Assembly: GCA_050330635.1 (NCBI GenBank)
Contig: JBHJNQ010000024.1
Span: 57,759 to 121,758, forward strand
DNA from: CADEDH01 sp050330635
GTDB lineage: Bacteria; Actinomycetota; Acidimicrobiia; Acidimicrobiales; SZUA-35
Reading direction: 5' to 3'
Length of the DNA stretch: 64,000 nt
Under the pieces are notes generated by a model. It saw nothing but the letters and a program-made list of their open reading frames with translations. It did no database searches and was not told where the DNA came from. Both the position numbers and the translations under genes were made by a program. Below are positions 1-8,881 of this stretch, in pieces (the stretch's first letter is position 1; each line of letters begins with the position of its first letter).

Positions 1-62
1 GACTGCGTGGCGGGGAGATCGCTCACGTTGATGGAGACATGGTGAACGCCGCGTAATTCCAT
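1..62 (-). CDS. VOC (glyoxalase/bleomycin-resistance) family protein, N-terminal fragment
   Basis: Only the first 20 codons lie in the window; the gene runs off the left edge. Starting at the ATG complementary to 60-62 it reads MELRGVHHVSINVSDL, the typical first beta strand of a VOC fold in which the HHVSINV histidine is a metal-ligand position. The gene is divergent from the SDR gene at 242. Substrate cannot be told from this fragment. The family call rests on the short N-terminal motif. Confidence 0.6.
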   Translation of the reverse strand, partial: MELRGVHHVSINVSDLPATQ

Positions 63-241
63 CCCCCGACGCTACGGCACGAACGATCCGGGCCGCCAGA
101 GCAGCGGCGGACCGTCGCGGTCGGCGGACGGCCCGAGCACCGGCACGGGGTGGCGTGACGGTGCCCGGGACGGGAGACTGAGCCGACGGGCACCGCCCGC
201 GGTCACGACCACAGCGCACGTCATCAGGGGGACGCAACGAC

Positions 242-1033
242 ATGATGGATCTCGATCTCAGCGGGCGGCGGGCCATCGTCACCGGGGCCAGCGCCGGCAT
301 CGGCGCCGCCGTGGTCGCCATGCTCGCCGATCACGGGGCAGCGGTCGCCTTCTGTGCCCGCGACGCCGAGGCCGTCGAGCGCCGGGCCGCCCACCGCCCG
401 GCGTCGGGGTCGGGGTCGGTGTGGGGCCGGGTGGCCGACATGGCCGACGGTGAGGCGGTGGACGGATTCCTGGCCGCGGCCGAGGCCGAGATCGGGGCGG
501 CCGACATCGTCGTCAACAACGTCGGGGCCTCCCCGTCGCGCAACTTCCTCTACATGACCGACGACGACTGGGAGTCGCTCCATCGGCTCAACCTGTTGTC
601 GGCCGTCCGCTGCACCCGTCACTGCCTGCCCCACATGCGCTCCCAGGGCTGGGGCCGAGTGGTGATGGTGGCCAGCGGAGCCGCCTTCTACCCGGGGGCG
701 GCGCTCGTCGACTACGCCGCCACCAAGGCGGCCATGGTGGCCACCGGCAAGGCGCTGGCCGGGAAGTACGGGGCCGACGGCGTGCTCGTCAACTCGGTGC
801 TCCCGGGACTCATCCACACCGCGATGTGGGATCGGGCGGCGGCGGAGGTGGCCGAGGCCGCCGGCACGACGGCCGAGGCCGTGATCGAGCGCAATGGCAG
901 CACCGTGCCCGTCGGTCGCTACGGCACCGCCGAGGAGGTGGCCGCCGTCATCACCTTCCTCTGCTCGCCCGCCGCCTCCTACGTCAACGGGGCTGCCCTC
1001 GCCGTAGACGGCGGCCAGGGAGGCCACGTCTGA
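242..1033 (+). CDS. SDR family NAD(P)-dependent oxidoreductase
   Basis: A classical short-chain dehydrogenase of 263 residues, the usual family length. The Rossmann cofactor motif TGASAGIG is at residues 14-21, NNVG at 92-95, and the catalytic set is Ser145, Tyr158 and Lys162 (YAATK). The C-terminus ends with the common NGAALAVDGGQ motif. An AGGGGG stretch about 9 bases upstream supports the ATG at 242; a second ATG follows directly. Probably a soluble 3-oxoacyl-ACP-reductase-like or alcohol dehydrogenase. The substrate cannot be assigned. It is divergent from the VOC fragment and convergent with the small gene ending at 1173. Confidence 0.9.
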   Translation: MMDLDLSGRRAIVTGASAGIGAAVVAMLADHGAAVAFCARDAEAVERRAAHRPASGSGSVWGRVADMADGEAVDGFLAAAEAEIGAADIVVNNVGASPSRNFLYMTDDDWESLHRLNLLSAVRCTRHCLPHMRSQGWGRVVMVASGAAFYPGAALVDYAATKAAMVATGKALAGKYGADGVLVNSVLPGLIHTAMWDRAAAEVAEAAGTTAEAVIERNGSTVPVGRYGTAEEVAAVITFLCSPAASYVNGAALAVDGGQGGHV

Positions 1034-1070
1034 GGGCGCCAGCCGTTCACGCAACGGCTCGGCGGAGTCT

Positions 1071-1184
1071 GCTCAGTGGGCCATGCCCAGTGGGCCATGC
1101 TCAGTGGGCCATGCTCAGAGGGCCATGCTCAGTGGGCCGTGCTCAGCGGGCCGTGTGCTCAGCGGGCCGTGCTCAGCGGGCCCT
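1071..1184. repeat. 14-bp tandem repeat, eight imperfect copies
   Basis: Copies of GCTCAGTGGGCCAT follow one another from 1071, with T/C, G/A and A/G drift towards the right and a 2-bp insertion at 1155-1156. The array fills the gap between two convergent genes. The last copy supplies the TGA stop (complement of 1173-1175) of the leftward gene. Too short and without spacers to be CRISPR. Confidence 0.9.
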
Positions 1185-1562
1185 GACCGCGCCGTTGCCG
1201 CCGGCGGTGCTCGTCGTGGTGATGGGAACGAGCCGGGGATCGAGGCGGCGCCGCGCCATCCACCGGTAGCGGCGGCGATGGCGCGATGGCAGGGCGTGCC
1301 ACTCCTCGGGGGTCAGATCGTCGGCCGTGGGGGGAACCACCGACGCCTCCTCGTCGTCGAGGGCCCGGAGGAGCTGGCGCCGAAGCTCCTCGGCGTCGGG
1401 ACCCCGGACGGTGGGACGAAGACCGTCGACCGCTGCACCGGCCGACGTCGCCGTGAGCTCGAGCCACAGATCCAAGTCGACCGGTTCGTCGCCGGTCGAG
1501 CGACCAGTGAACAGGGAAGGGGCCGGCCTCCCTGCGGCCCGGCGCCAAAGATGGAACCTCAT
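1173..1562 (-). CDS. Hypothetical protein, 129 aa
   Basis: No family recognised. The chosen ATG (complement of 1560-1562) is preceded by AGAGAGGTG at good spacing; an upstream in-frame ATG would add nine residues without a ribosome site. The protein starts MRFHLWRRAAGRP, continues through a leucine-rich segment (DLDLWLELTATS), and has a basic stretch near the end (SRHRRRYRWMARRRL). No signal peptide or membrane segment is evident. The last codons and stop lie in the tandem repeat at 1071-1184, so the C-terminus may have been altered by repeat growth. The ribosome site makes it a likely real gene. Confidence 0.55.
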   Translation of the reverse strand: MRFHLWRRAAGRPAPSLFTGRSTGDEPVDLDLWLELTATSAGAAVDGLRPTVRGPDAEELRRQLLRALDDEEASVVPPTADDLTPEEWHALPSRHRRRYRWMARRRLDPRLVPITTTSTAGGNGAVRAR

Positions 1563-1734
1563 CGTCACCTCTCTCAGCCAGTTCGCCACGCCTGCCGGAT
1601 GGGAGCGGTCGGTCTAGCCGGATCGCTGTATCCGGGTCGACCGGCCGCTGCTGTCGTTGGCAACTCCTACGCCGCCGTTCACTGCGCTTGGCGGCCGCTG
1701 GTGGAAAAAGATTCCGATTCTGGTCGCCTGCCGT

Positions 1735-2292
1735 TCACCCGCCCTCCACCGCCGGCGACGGTCGTGGCACGAACCGGAGGTCCATGCGGCCGATCACGTC
1801 CTTCCACATCCGCCTCGACGACCGCACCTCGTGACGGGAGAGCCCGGTCTCCCGCACGATGTCGGACAGCGAGTAGCCGGCCATCAGCAGTTCGAGAATC
1901 TCGACGTCGCTGCGTCGAACCGTGATCCCATGCCGGCGGCAAGTCTCCACGATCGCCCGCATGAGCACGATCCGCTCATCGTCGACGGTGCCGAACCGGT
2001 CACCGGCCATCGGTGACGACGGATCGGTGTGGACCGCGGTGTCTCGCGCCGTCGCCCGCTTCTCGCTCCTGAGCCACGAGTAGGCCTCACTCTTGATCAC
2101 CTGTTCGATGCGGGCCACGCCCCGCTTGTGGGTTGGGATCGCCGCCCACTTCATCAACGCCCGCTGGACGACGTCTTCGGCATGGTGCTCCTTGCCCACC
2201 AGCCTCCGTCTCGCCAGGCGCAGGAGACGGCTGTACTCCTCGGCCGACGAGATGTCGATCCACCGACCGGGTAGATGCTCCTGACCAGTCAT
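1735..2292 (-). CDS. Sigma-70-like regulatory protein
   Basis: 185 residues. The N-terminal third (about 20-55, with HHAEDVVQRALMKWA) resembles sigma region 2. The C-terminal part (about 128-170) is a helix-turn-helix with the pattern LLMAGYSLSDIVRETGLS, as in sigma region 4. The family match is weak, so it may be a divergent ECF-type sigma factor or a sigma-like activator. It is divergent from the HTH gene at 2571. The 278 bp between them hold repeated TGACGCA sites, suggesting joint control of the pair. Confidence 0.6.
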   Translation of the reverse strand: MTGQEHLPGRWIDISSAEEYSRLLRLARRRLVGKEHHAEDVVQRALMKWAAIPTHKRGVARIEQVIKSEAYSWLRSEKRATARDTAVHTDPSSPMAGDRFGTVDDERIVLMRAIVETCRRHGITVRRSDVEILELLMAGYSLSDIVRETGLSRHEVRSSRRMWKDVIGRMDLRFVPRPSPAVEGG

Positions 2293-2439
2293 CCGTGTTC
2301 CCCCTTCTCGGATCCTCTGGCTGCCACTGCTCCTGTCCTCCGCTCGTAGGACCGTCGTCGCCCGCCCGACCCCACTGGTTCCAGAGTCGAACTAGTTGTC
2401 GACATAACGCTCCGTGCCACGCACTCTATTGCGCAGCTG

Positions 2440-2492
2440 TTGCGTCACGCAATGACGATTCCGAAAGTGAGTGACGCAAATGCGTGACGCAT
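2440..2492. promoter_or_regulatory. Palindromic TGACGCA operator cluster between divergent regulators
   Basis: Two perfect 13-bp palindromes, TTGCGTCACGCAA (2440-2452) and ATGCGTGACGCAT (2480-2492), have centres 40 bp apart, roughly four helical turns. An extra TGACGCA half-site lies at 2472-2478. They sit between the sigma-like gene (leftward, 2292) and the HTH gene (rightward, 2571). The most likely reader is the HTH protein at 2571 acting on both genes; that assignment is inference. Confidence 0.7.
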
Positions 2493-2570
2493 CGCCTAGG
2501 GTTGACCGCAATCGGGGGGATGCTGCCGTCATCGCCGATCCCTGTGAGCCGAGACCGAGAGGGGGCCGCC

Positions 2571-4355
2571 GTGCCCGTGTCGAAGCAATCACGCCTGGAG
2601 CTGGGGCGCGCCCTGGCCGCAGCCCGGGACGAGGGCGGCCTCACCGTCGTCGAGCTGGCGCAGCGGGCGACGCCGGGACGGACCGGCGGCCTCAGCCGCT
2701 ACTACGACGCCGAAGCGGGCCGGAGGATGGCCACGTCGGAGACGGTGGGCCACTACGCCATGGTCCTCGACCGGCCCGATCTCCACGACCTCCGATCGAA
2801 GATCCTGAGCCGCCGCCCCCGCCCCGGCACCGCCACCCCCCTCCTCGACGCCGCGGTCGGGGTCGAGGGCGGGGTCGGGGTCGGGGTCGGCGCCGGGGTC
2901 GGGGTCGGCGCCGCGGTCGGGGGCGGGGTCGACCTCGACGGGCGGGACGCGGCGGCCATCGCCCCCATCGTCGACGTCGACGTCGACGATGGGGCCGACG
3001 ATCCGGCCTACTCGCTCCCCCGACCCGAGCTGCTCCCGGCCTCGCTCGAGCAGCCGCTGACCCAGCTGTTGGCCGACGGACCCGACCTCCTCGACGGCAC
3101 CGTGGTCCGCGGTCGGGTCGCCGTGCTGCGGGCGGCCTGCGCCCTGATGGAGGAGGCGATCGAGCTCAGCCGCAAGGACGGGCGGTCGGTGTCGGTGCAG
3201 GTCCTCCAGCTCAACCCGCAACGCAGCTTCACCCGCAACCTGGTCGGCCCGCCCGACACCTACAGCCAGCTCTTCCCGTTGCAGATCCAGCGCCTGGCCG
3301 ACGCCGGGGGCAGCATTCGCCATCTCCTGGCCAACGAGATCATGTGCTCGATGGACCATTGGGTCGCCTTCGAGCGGTTCATCGCCCTGATGGAGCTGGC
3401 CGGTGACTACTCGGTCTACTGGCTGAGCGGCAGGGAGGCCCCGGCCCGGGTGCCCGACTACCTCGTCATCGAGAACATCGCCGCCCTCGAGGTGTACCCC
3501 ACCGGTCCGCTGACCTGGATCGGCGACGCCGCCGTGGTCCACCGCGACCCGGGCCGGGTGCTCGGCGTCCTCCAGGACTACGGCGACAACCTGATCGCCG
3601 AGGCCGACGAGGCGTTCCATGTCACCGACCCCAGCTCGAGCCTCGCCGTCGATCAGGGGCGGGTCTGGGTCGACCAGGCGATCCTCGAAGCCGAGCAGCG
3701 CGACGGGACGAGGGTCCTGGTCAAGTACGGCCTGTCGTCGCTGTGCGCCCCCCTCAAGCCCTACGAGGCCCGGATCCTCGACAAGCACGGCCTGTCCCCG
3801 CACAGCCGTTCGACGTGGCCCAGCTGGGTCAAGCAGGATCTCCAGCTTCGACGTCGGCGCCTGGCCAACTTCCTCAAACAGATCGAGAGCCATCGCACCA
3901 TCGAGATCATCCCCCGCTCGGCACTCGACCAGTACGTCGTCGACGGCCGGTGCTCCGAGGACGGCGCCATGTTCGGTGACTTCACCGTGCCGGTCGAGGA
4001 GCGCATCCAGCACCTCCGCGATCTCATCACCCTGATCTCGACCAATACGCTCTACGACGTCGTCGTCGTCGACGACGACCCCCCGTTCTCCTTCCTCGCC
4101 GGCGCCGGTCTGCTGATGATGGGCGATCCCGCCGACCCCGACGCCGACTGGCTCGTCTTCTACCAGTCGGAGAAGCCCCGCAGCGACGGCGGGGACGGCT
4201 ACATCAGCGTGGCGTTCCAGACCTCGCTGGATCTGCTCCGGGCCCCGGTCGGCCAACGCATCGGTCGCCTCACCCACCTGGCTGCCGACCGGGCGACCCA
4301 GGCCAGCCTCCGCATCCTGCACCGCTGTCTCGACGAGCTCGAGACTCGACGGTGA
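2571..4355 (+). CDS. HTH-domain protein with Gly/Val repeat linker and unknown C-terminal domain
   Basis: 594 residues from the GTG at 2571, chosen because GAGAGGGGG lies just upstream. Residues about 5-60 look like an XRE-type helix-turn-helix (LGRALAAARDEGG, then LTVVELAQRA). A Gly/Val-rich linker near residues 94-121 is coded by a GGGGTC-type hexanucleotide repeat. The remaining 450 residues have no clear family; the VSVQVLQLNP segment and the later DVVVVDDDPPFSFLAGAGL segment suggest an alpha/beta sensor fold. Likely a DNA-binding regulator with a large sensing domain, divergent from the sigma-like gene and probably acting at the palindromes between them. Confidence 0.7.
   Translation: MPVSKQSRLELGRALAAARDEGGLTVVELAQRATPGRTGGLSRYYDAEAGRRMATSETVGHYAMVLDRPDLHDLRSKILSRRPRPGTATPLLDAAVGVEGGVGVGVGAGVGVGAAVGGGVDLDGRDAAAIAPIVDVDVDDGADDPAYSLPRPELLPASLEQPLTQLLADGPDLLDGTVVRGRVAVLRAACALMEEAIELSRKDGRSVSVQVLQLNPQRSFTRNLVGPPDTYSQLFPLQIQRLADAGGSIRHLLANEIMCSMDHWVAFERFIALMELAGDYSVYWLSGREAPARVPDYLVIENIAALEVYPTGPLTWIGDAAVVHRDPGRVLGVLQDYGDNLIAEADEAFHVTDPSSSLAVDQGRVWVDQAILEAEQRDGTRVLVKYGLSSLCAPLKPYEARILDKHGLSPHSRSTWPSWVKQDLQLRRRRLANFLKQIESHRTIEIIPRSALDQYVVDGRCSEDGAMFGDFTVPVEERIQHLRDLITLISTNTLYDVVVVDDDPPFSFLAGAGLLMMGDPADPDADWLVFYQSEKPRSDGGDGYISVAFQTSLDLLRAPVGQRIGRLTHLAADRATQASLRILHRCLDELETRR
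2851..2931 (+). repeat. Hexanucleotide-type GGGGTC repeat inside the HTH gene
   Basis: Imperfect GGGGTC/GGCGCC units code for an alternating Gly-Val/Ala linker. The run stays in frame (units of 6 bp), so copy-number change would alter linker length without breaking the protein. Confidence 0.75.
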
Positions 4356-4513
4356 CCACGGCGCCCCGCGATCCGCCACGCCCCGAAGTCGACGATTCCG
4401 TGACGGGCCTCCAACGGGATCGAGCGGCGGCCTAATCCGCATGAGAACGCACCGACGTCGATGCGTTCGAGACGGCGAGGGCACCCTGGGCGGGGGTGCC
4501 GGAGGAGGTCCCG

Positions 4514-4882
4514 ATGAGCGACATCTGGGAACACGGCCGACCTCGCAGTGGACGGGGAGGACGGCGGCCCACCGACCGGTGGACCGACCAGGGCGCCGAC
4601 CCCGGCCGCGACCCTCGGCGGTGGCGTGGCCTGGCCTACCTGCTCGGCATCACCGCCGCCACGATCTCCGGCACCGCCTTCTTCATCGGCGGTCTCCTGG
4701 CCGGCGCCCACGGACCGGTCGCCATCGCCCTGGCCGCCGCCTTTCCCCTCGCCGGGCTGCTGTGGGCCCTCACGCTCAACGCCGCCGAGCGGGCCCGCCA
4801 CCCCGCACCTCCGTTCGATCCCCGTCAGGGCCGCCGGCCGGGCGGCCCCGACCAGCGTCGGACCGGGCCGAGGGCGGGCTGA
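4514..4882 (+). CDS. Small two-TM membrane protein
   Basis: 122 residues from the ATG at 4514, preceded by GGAGGAGG. A charged, Arg-rich N-terminus (about 40 residues) is followed by two hydrophobic helices (roughly 43-66 and 70-92) and a Pro/Arg-rich tail. No family recognised. It stands alone between the HTH gene and the convergent MFS gene. The function is unknown; the topology suggests both ends are cytoplasmic. Confidence 0.7.
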   Translation: MSDIWEHGRPRSGRGGRRPTDRWTDQGADPGRDPRRWRGLAYLLGITAATISGTAFFIGGLLAGAHGPVAIALAAAFPLAGLLWALTLNAAERARHPAPPFDPRQGRRPGGPDQRRTGPRAG

Positions 4883-4946
4883 GCCGGAGGGGACGACGCC
4901 GGCCGGGGGCGGGAACGGTGGCGTCGATGCGGAGGGGGCGGGGCCG

Positions 4947-6494
4947 TCAGGAGCGGGCCCGCTCCTGGTCGTCGCCGCCGATGGTGGAGCTGGTGCGAAG
5001 GGGCGACTCCCGCACCAGGGCGGCCACGAGGAACACGACGGCCATGATCGGGACGGCCCACCGGATGACCCCCACGACCGAGTCGGTCACCGCCCCGACG
5101 ATCACGCTCTGGAGCTCCTCGGGTAGCCCGCGCACCACCCGGGGCGAGCGGATCAGGCCCTCCGCCCCACCCACCTCGGACAGCCGATCGGCGCCGAGTC
5201 GTTCCAGCAGGGCCTCGTCGAGCCGGGCGGTGAGAATGGCGCCGGCGGCCGCCGCCCCGAACGCCCCGCCCATGCTGCGGAAGAAGTTCGACGTCGAGGT
5301 GGCGATGCCGAGGTCGTGCACCGCAGCGGCGTTCTGGACCGACAACGTGAGGTTGGGGAACACCAGCCCCAGCCCCGCACCGAGGCAGAACAGCAGGGGG
5401 GCCAGTCCGAGGGCGCCGGTGTCGGCGTCGATGGTGGTCAGACCGACGAGCGCCACCACGGCGAGACCCGAGCCGGTCAGCATCGTCCACTTGTAGCGGC
5501 CCGTCCTCGTCACCGCCAGGCCCGAAAGGGTGGCGGCCAGGCTCACCCCGATGCTCTGGGGGGTGAGCAGCAGCCCCGAACGGGTGGCCGAGACGCCGGT
5601 CGCCACCTGGAGGAAGAACGGCATGAACGTGGTCACCGTCAGGAGGGCCGCCATGAGGGCGAAACCCATGATGAACACGGCGACGATCGTGCGGTCGGTG
5701 AACAGACGGAGGGGGATGATCGGTTCGACCGCCCTCGCCTCCTGGGCCACGAACAGGGCGGAGCCGGCCACCCCGATCCCCGCCGTGGTGAGGAGCTGCC
5801 AGGAGCTCCACGGGTAGGTGCTCCCGCCCCAGATCGGCACGAGGATGAGCCCTGTGGCCGCCACCACCAGCAGGGCGATCCCGGCCCAGTCGATCGGACG
5901 ACGGGTGGTGGCGAAGGGCAGACGCAGCCCCCGGTTGGCGACCACGAGGGCCACGGCCGAGAGTGGGACGACCGACCAGAACACCCAGCGCCACCCCGGA
6001 CCGTCGACCAGGAGACCACCCCACAGCGGCCCGGTGATCGACGACAGGGTGAACACGGTGGTGAACACCCCGATGTAGCGTCCCCGCTCCCGGGGCGAGA
6101 CGACGTCGCCCACGATGACGAAGGCCAACGACATCAGGCCGCCACCCCCCAGACCCTGCACGGCCCGGGCCGCCACCAGCTGGTTGAGTGTCGGTGCCAG
6201 GGCACACAGGACCGACCCGACGAGGAAGACCACGATCGACGTCTGGTACACGATCCGCCGACCGAACAGGTCGGACATCTTGCCGTAGAGGGGTGTCGAG
6301 ACCGTGGAGGTGAGGAGATAGGCCGAGACGACCCAGGCGATGCGGTTGGCCCCGCCCAGCTCGCCGGCCATGGTGGGCAGGGCGGTGGCGACGACGCTCT
6401 GCTCGGTGGAGGAGAGGAACAGGCCGATCAGCAGGCCGGACATCAGCCACCGGAGCTGGCTCGGGGTCAACCCGGTGGGGGCGGTCGTGGTCAC
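4947..6494 (-). CDS. MFS transporter, DHA2/EmrB-QacA type
   Basis: 515 residues with about 14 hydrophobic helices, typical of the DHA2 drug:proton antiporters. The motif after helix 2 (YGKMSDLFGRR) is the conserved MFS loop; STEQSVVATALPTM in helix 1 and ARAVQGLGGGG in helix 4 match the EmrB/QacA pattern. The GTG at 6494 (MTTTAPTGLTPSQLRW) starts just before helix 1; longer in-frame reading upstream overlaps the thioesterase gene and is not needed. Last gene of a leftward run after the hydantoinase and thioesterase genes. Likely exports small amphipathic compounds. Substrate unknown. Confidence 0.88.
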   Translation of the reverse strand: MTTTAPTGLTPSQLRWLMSGLLIGLFLSSTEQSVVATALPTMAGELGGANRIAWVVSAYLLTSTVSTPLYGKMSDLFGRRIVYQTSIVVFLVGSVLCALAPTLNQLVAARAVQGLGGGGLMSLAFVIVGDVVSPRERGRYIGVFTTVFTLSSITGPLWGGLLVDGPGWRWVFWSVVPLSAVALVVANRGLRLPFATTRRPIDWAGIALLVVAATGLILVPIWGGSTYPWSSWQLLTTAGIGVAGSALFVAQEARAVEPIIPLRLFTDRTIVAVFIMGFALMAALLTVTTFMPFFLQVATGVSATRSGLLLTPQSIGVSLAATLSGLAVTRTGRYKWTMLTGSGLAVVALVGLTTIDADTGALGLAPLLFCLGAGLGLVFPNLTLSVQNAAAVHDLGIATSTSNFFRSMGGAFGAAAAGAILTARLDEALLERLGADRLSEVGGAEGLIRSPRVVRGLPEELQSVIVGAVTDSVVGVIRWAVPIMAVVFLVAALVRESPLRTSSTIGGDDQERARS

Positions 6495-6555
6495 TGCGAC
6501 ATCATGGCCCCGCCCCCAAGATGGTCGAAAGCCGGCGGGCTGCCACCCAGCCCGC

Positions 6556-7362
6556 TCAGCCGAGCAGCAGACCCAGCTGGCGGGTGGTGGCCAACAGATT
6601 GCCGTCGGCGTCCCACAGCTCACCGTCCTCGTCGACGAACGATCCGTTGCGGACCGTCGTCCGGAACCGCCCCTGGACCCAGGCCGTACGAGGGCGGGCA
6701 AAGAGGTGGGTGGTCAGCTGCAGGGTCGGGACGTGGCCCACGTCACGGCCGGTGGCCTCGAAGATCGACGGGGGCATCCCGTCGGAGAACACGAGCAGGG
6801 CGGCGGGGTCGGCCGGCGAGCCGTCGGCCAGGCGGAGCCAGCCGCCGATCTCCGCCACCCCCCGGGGTGCGTCGCGCACCCAGCCGGTGTCGGGACCGAG
6901 GCGGAGGCCGATCCGCTCGTGGAGGCGGATGCGCGCACCCGCGGCCGTCGTCAGCACCGCCGGCTCGAGGCACGCCTCCGGGGGCGGAAGGACCGGGCGG
7001 CGGAGCGGTCCGGCCGGCTGCTCGGGCACCGAGTCGGGCAGGGTACCGAAGGTGGCGGTGGCCCGCACACACTCGACGCCGTCCTGGACGAGGCTGACCG
7101 AGGCGGTGCTCTGCCGCTTGCCCACCCGCACCGTCTCGACCCGCAGCTCCGCCGGGCCGAACGCCGGCACCGCCAGGTAGGAGGCGGCGATCGTCACCGG
7201 GTCGGACTGGGGCAGCACCGATGCCATCGCCTCCGCCACCAGGGCCAGCAGGTAGCCACCATGCGGCCGATCGCCCACGTCCCAACCGAGAGGGATGTCA
7301 CCGGTGAGGACACCGTCGCCGACGACGGTGAGGGCCATGGCGTCGTGGAGCGCTGAGGTCAT
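6556..7362 (-). CDS. Acyl-CoA thioesterase family protein (double hotdog)
   Basis: 268 residues, the length of TesB-like double-hotdog thioesterases. The first hotdog has DRPHGGYLLALVAEAM, with the glycine turn before the long helix. The second half repeats the fold (GHVPTLQLTTHLFARP and the closing LWDADGNLLATTRQ). Such enzymes hydrolyse acyl-CoA to free acid and CoA in the cytoplasm. It lies 28 bp downstream of the hydantoinase gene and 61 bp upstream of the MFS gene, so the three may be co-transcribed. Chain-length preference cannot be inferred. Confidence 0.82.
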   Translation of the reverse strand: MTSALHDAMALTVVGDGVLTGDIPLGWDVGDRPHGGYLLALVAEAMASVLPQSDPVTIAASYLAVPAFGPAELRVETVRVGKRQSTASVSLVQDGVECVRATATFGTLPDSVPEQPAGPLRRPVLPPPEACLEPAVLTTAAGARIRLHERIGLRLGPDTGWVRDAPRGVAEIGGWLRLADGSPADPAALLVFSDGMPPSIFEATGRDVGHVPTLQLTTHLFARPRTAWVQGRFRTTVRNGSFVDEDGELWDADGNLLATTRQLGLLLG

Positions 7363-7390
7363 CGAGCCCCGACGGTAGCCCGCCGGCCCC

Positions 7391-8803
7391 TCACAGCAGA
7401 TATTGGGACAGGCCCCGTCGCAGGTAGCGACCGTGGCCGGTCGACCCGTGATAGTCGCCGTCGGCGATCAGGATCCGACCCCGGCTGATGACGGTGTCGA
7501 CCCCTCCGTCGACCACGGTGCCCTCGAAGGCCGAGTAGTCCATGTTCATGTGATGGGTGGCGGCCGAGATGGTGGTGGAGGCGGCCGTATCGTAGAGGAC
7601 GATGTCGGCGTCGGCACCGGGGGCGATGACCCCCTTGCGGCCGTACAACCCGAACATCCGGGCCGGGGTGGTGGAACACAGCTCGACCCAGCGGGGCAGT
7701 GTCAGCTCGCCGGCCACCACCCCCTGGTACATGAGGTCCATGCGGTGCTCGACGCCGCCGATGCCGTTGGGGATGGCCCGGAAGTCGCCGATGCCGAGAT
7801 CTTTCTGGCCCTTCATGCAGAACGGGCAGTGGTCGGTGGCCACCACGCTCAGCGTGTTCATCCGCAACCCGTGCCACAGATCGCGGTGATGGTGCTCGTG
7901 CCGGGTCCGCAGCGGGGTGGAGCAGACATAGCCGGCACCGGCGAAACCTGGCGCCCCCAGATGGTCCTCGAGGTTCAGGTAGAGGTACTGGGGGCAGGTC
8001 TCGGCGAACACGTTGCGACCCCGGGACCGGGCCTGGGCCACGACCTCCAGGGCCTCGGAGCACGACAGGTGGACGATGTAGAGCGGCGCCCCCGCCACCG
8101 TGGCCAGCTGGATCGCCCGGAACGTGGCCTCGGCCTCCAGCTCGGCCCGGCGGGCGTAACCGTGGTGGACGGGGTCGGTCTCGCCCCGGGCCACCGCCTG
8201 CTCGGCCAGGACGTCGATGGCGATCCCGTTCTCGGCGTGCATCATGATCACCGCGCCGTTGCCGGCCGCCGTCTGCATGGCCTTGAGGAGCTGCCCGTCG
8301 TCGGTGTAGTAGACGCCGGGATAGGCCATGAACAGCTTGAAGCTGGTGATGCCCTCGTCGACAAGGGTGTCCATCATGGCCAGGGAGGCGTCGTCGACGT
8401 CGCCGACGATCATGTGGAAGGCGTAGTCGATGGCGCACGCCCCGTCGGCCTTGGCCAGCCAGGTGTCGAGACACGGCCGGATCTCCTGGCCCTTGGTCTG
8501 GACGGCGAAGTCGATGATGGTGGTGGTACCACCCCAGGCCGCGGCCCGGGTGCCGGTCTCGAACGTGTCCGATGCCCGGGTCGGCCCGAACGGCACCTCC
8601 ATGTGGGTGTGGGCGTCGACCCCGCCGGGAACCACCAGCATGCCGGTGGCGTCGACGATCTCGGCGTCGCCCCGCTCGACCGACGAGGCCACATCGCTGC
8701 CGGGGGCGAGGAGGGCCACGATGATCTCACCGTCGACCAGGACGTCCGCCTCGGTGGTGCCGGTGGCGCTCACGACCGTGCCACCCTTGATCAGCATCGT
8801 CAT
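7391..8803 (-). CDS. hydA: Dihydropyrimidinase / D-hydantoinase
   Basis: 470 residues, standard for the cyclic-imide amidohydrolases that open dihydropyrimidine or hydantoin rings. All metal-site residues are visible: the DAHTH motif (His65, His67), the lysine that is carbamylated in this family (Lys156 in SFKLFMAYPG), His189 (MMHAENG), His245 (YIVHLSC) and Asp324 (VATDHCPF). The ATG at 8803 is followed by a second ATG two codons later. First gene of a leftward run with a thioesterase and an MFS pump. The window also has a RutA-type pyrimidine operon at 26.4-29.0 kb; a link in pyrimidine catabolism is possible but not shown. Confidence 0.92.
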   Translation of the reverse strand: MTMLIKGGTVVSATGTTEADVLVDGEIIVALLAPGSDVASSVERGDAEIVDATGMLVVPGGVDAHTHMEVPFGPTRASDTFETGTRAAAWGGTTTIIDFAVQTKGQEIRPCLDTWLAKADGACAIDYAFHMIVGDVDDASLAMMDTLVDEGITSFKLFMAYPGVYYTDDGQLLKAMQTAAGNGAVIMMHAENGIAIDVLAEQAVARGETDPVHHGYARRAELEAEATFRAIQLATVAGAPLYIVHLSCSEALEVVAQARSRGRNVFAETCPQYLYLNLEDHLGAPGFAGAGYVCSTPLRTRHEHHHRDLWHGLRMNTLSVVATDHCPFCMKGQKDLGIGDFRAIPNGIGGVEHRMDLMYQGVVAGELTLPRWVELCSTTPARMFGLYGRKGVIAPGADADIVLYDTAASTTISAATHHMNMDYSAFEGTVVDGGVDTVISRGRILIADGDYHGSTGHGRYLRRGLSQYLL

Positions 8804-8881
8804 GTCAGCGGACCCTACTCACGGCGGGGCGGGCTCGACACCACCGGTGGCATCACGGCCCGGAGCTGACATCCTGACCCG

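Noticed and set aside
1071..1184. Possible CRISPR array
   Set aside because: Units are 14 bp, drift along the array and have no spacers; no cas gene is present.
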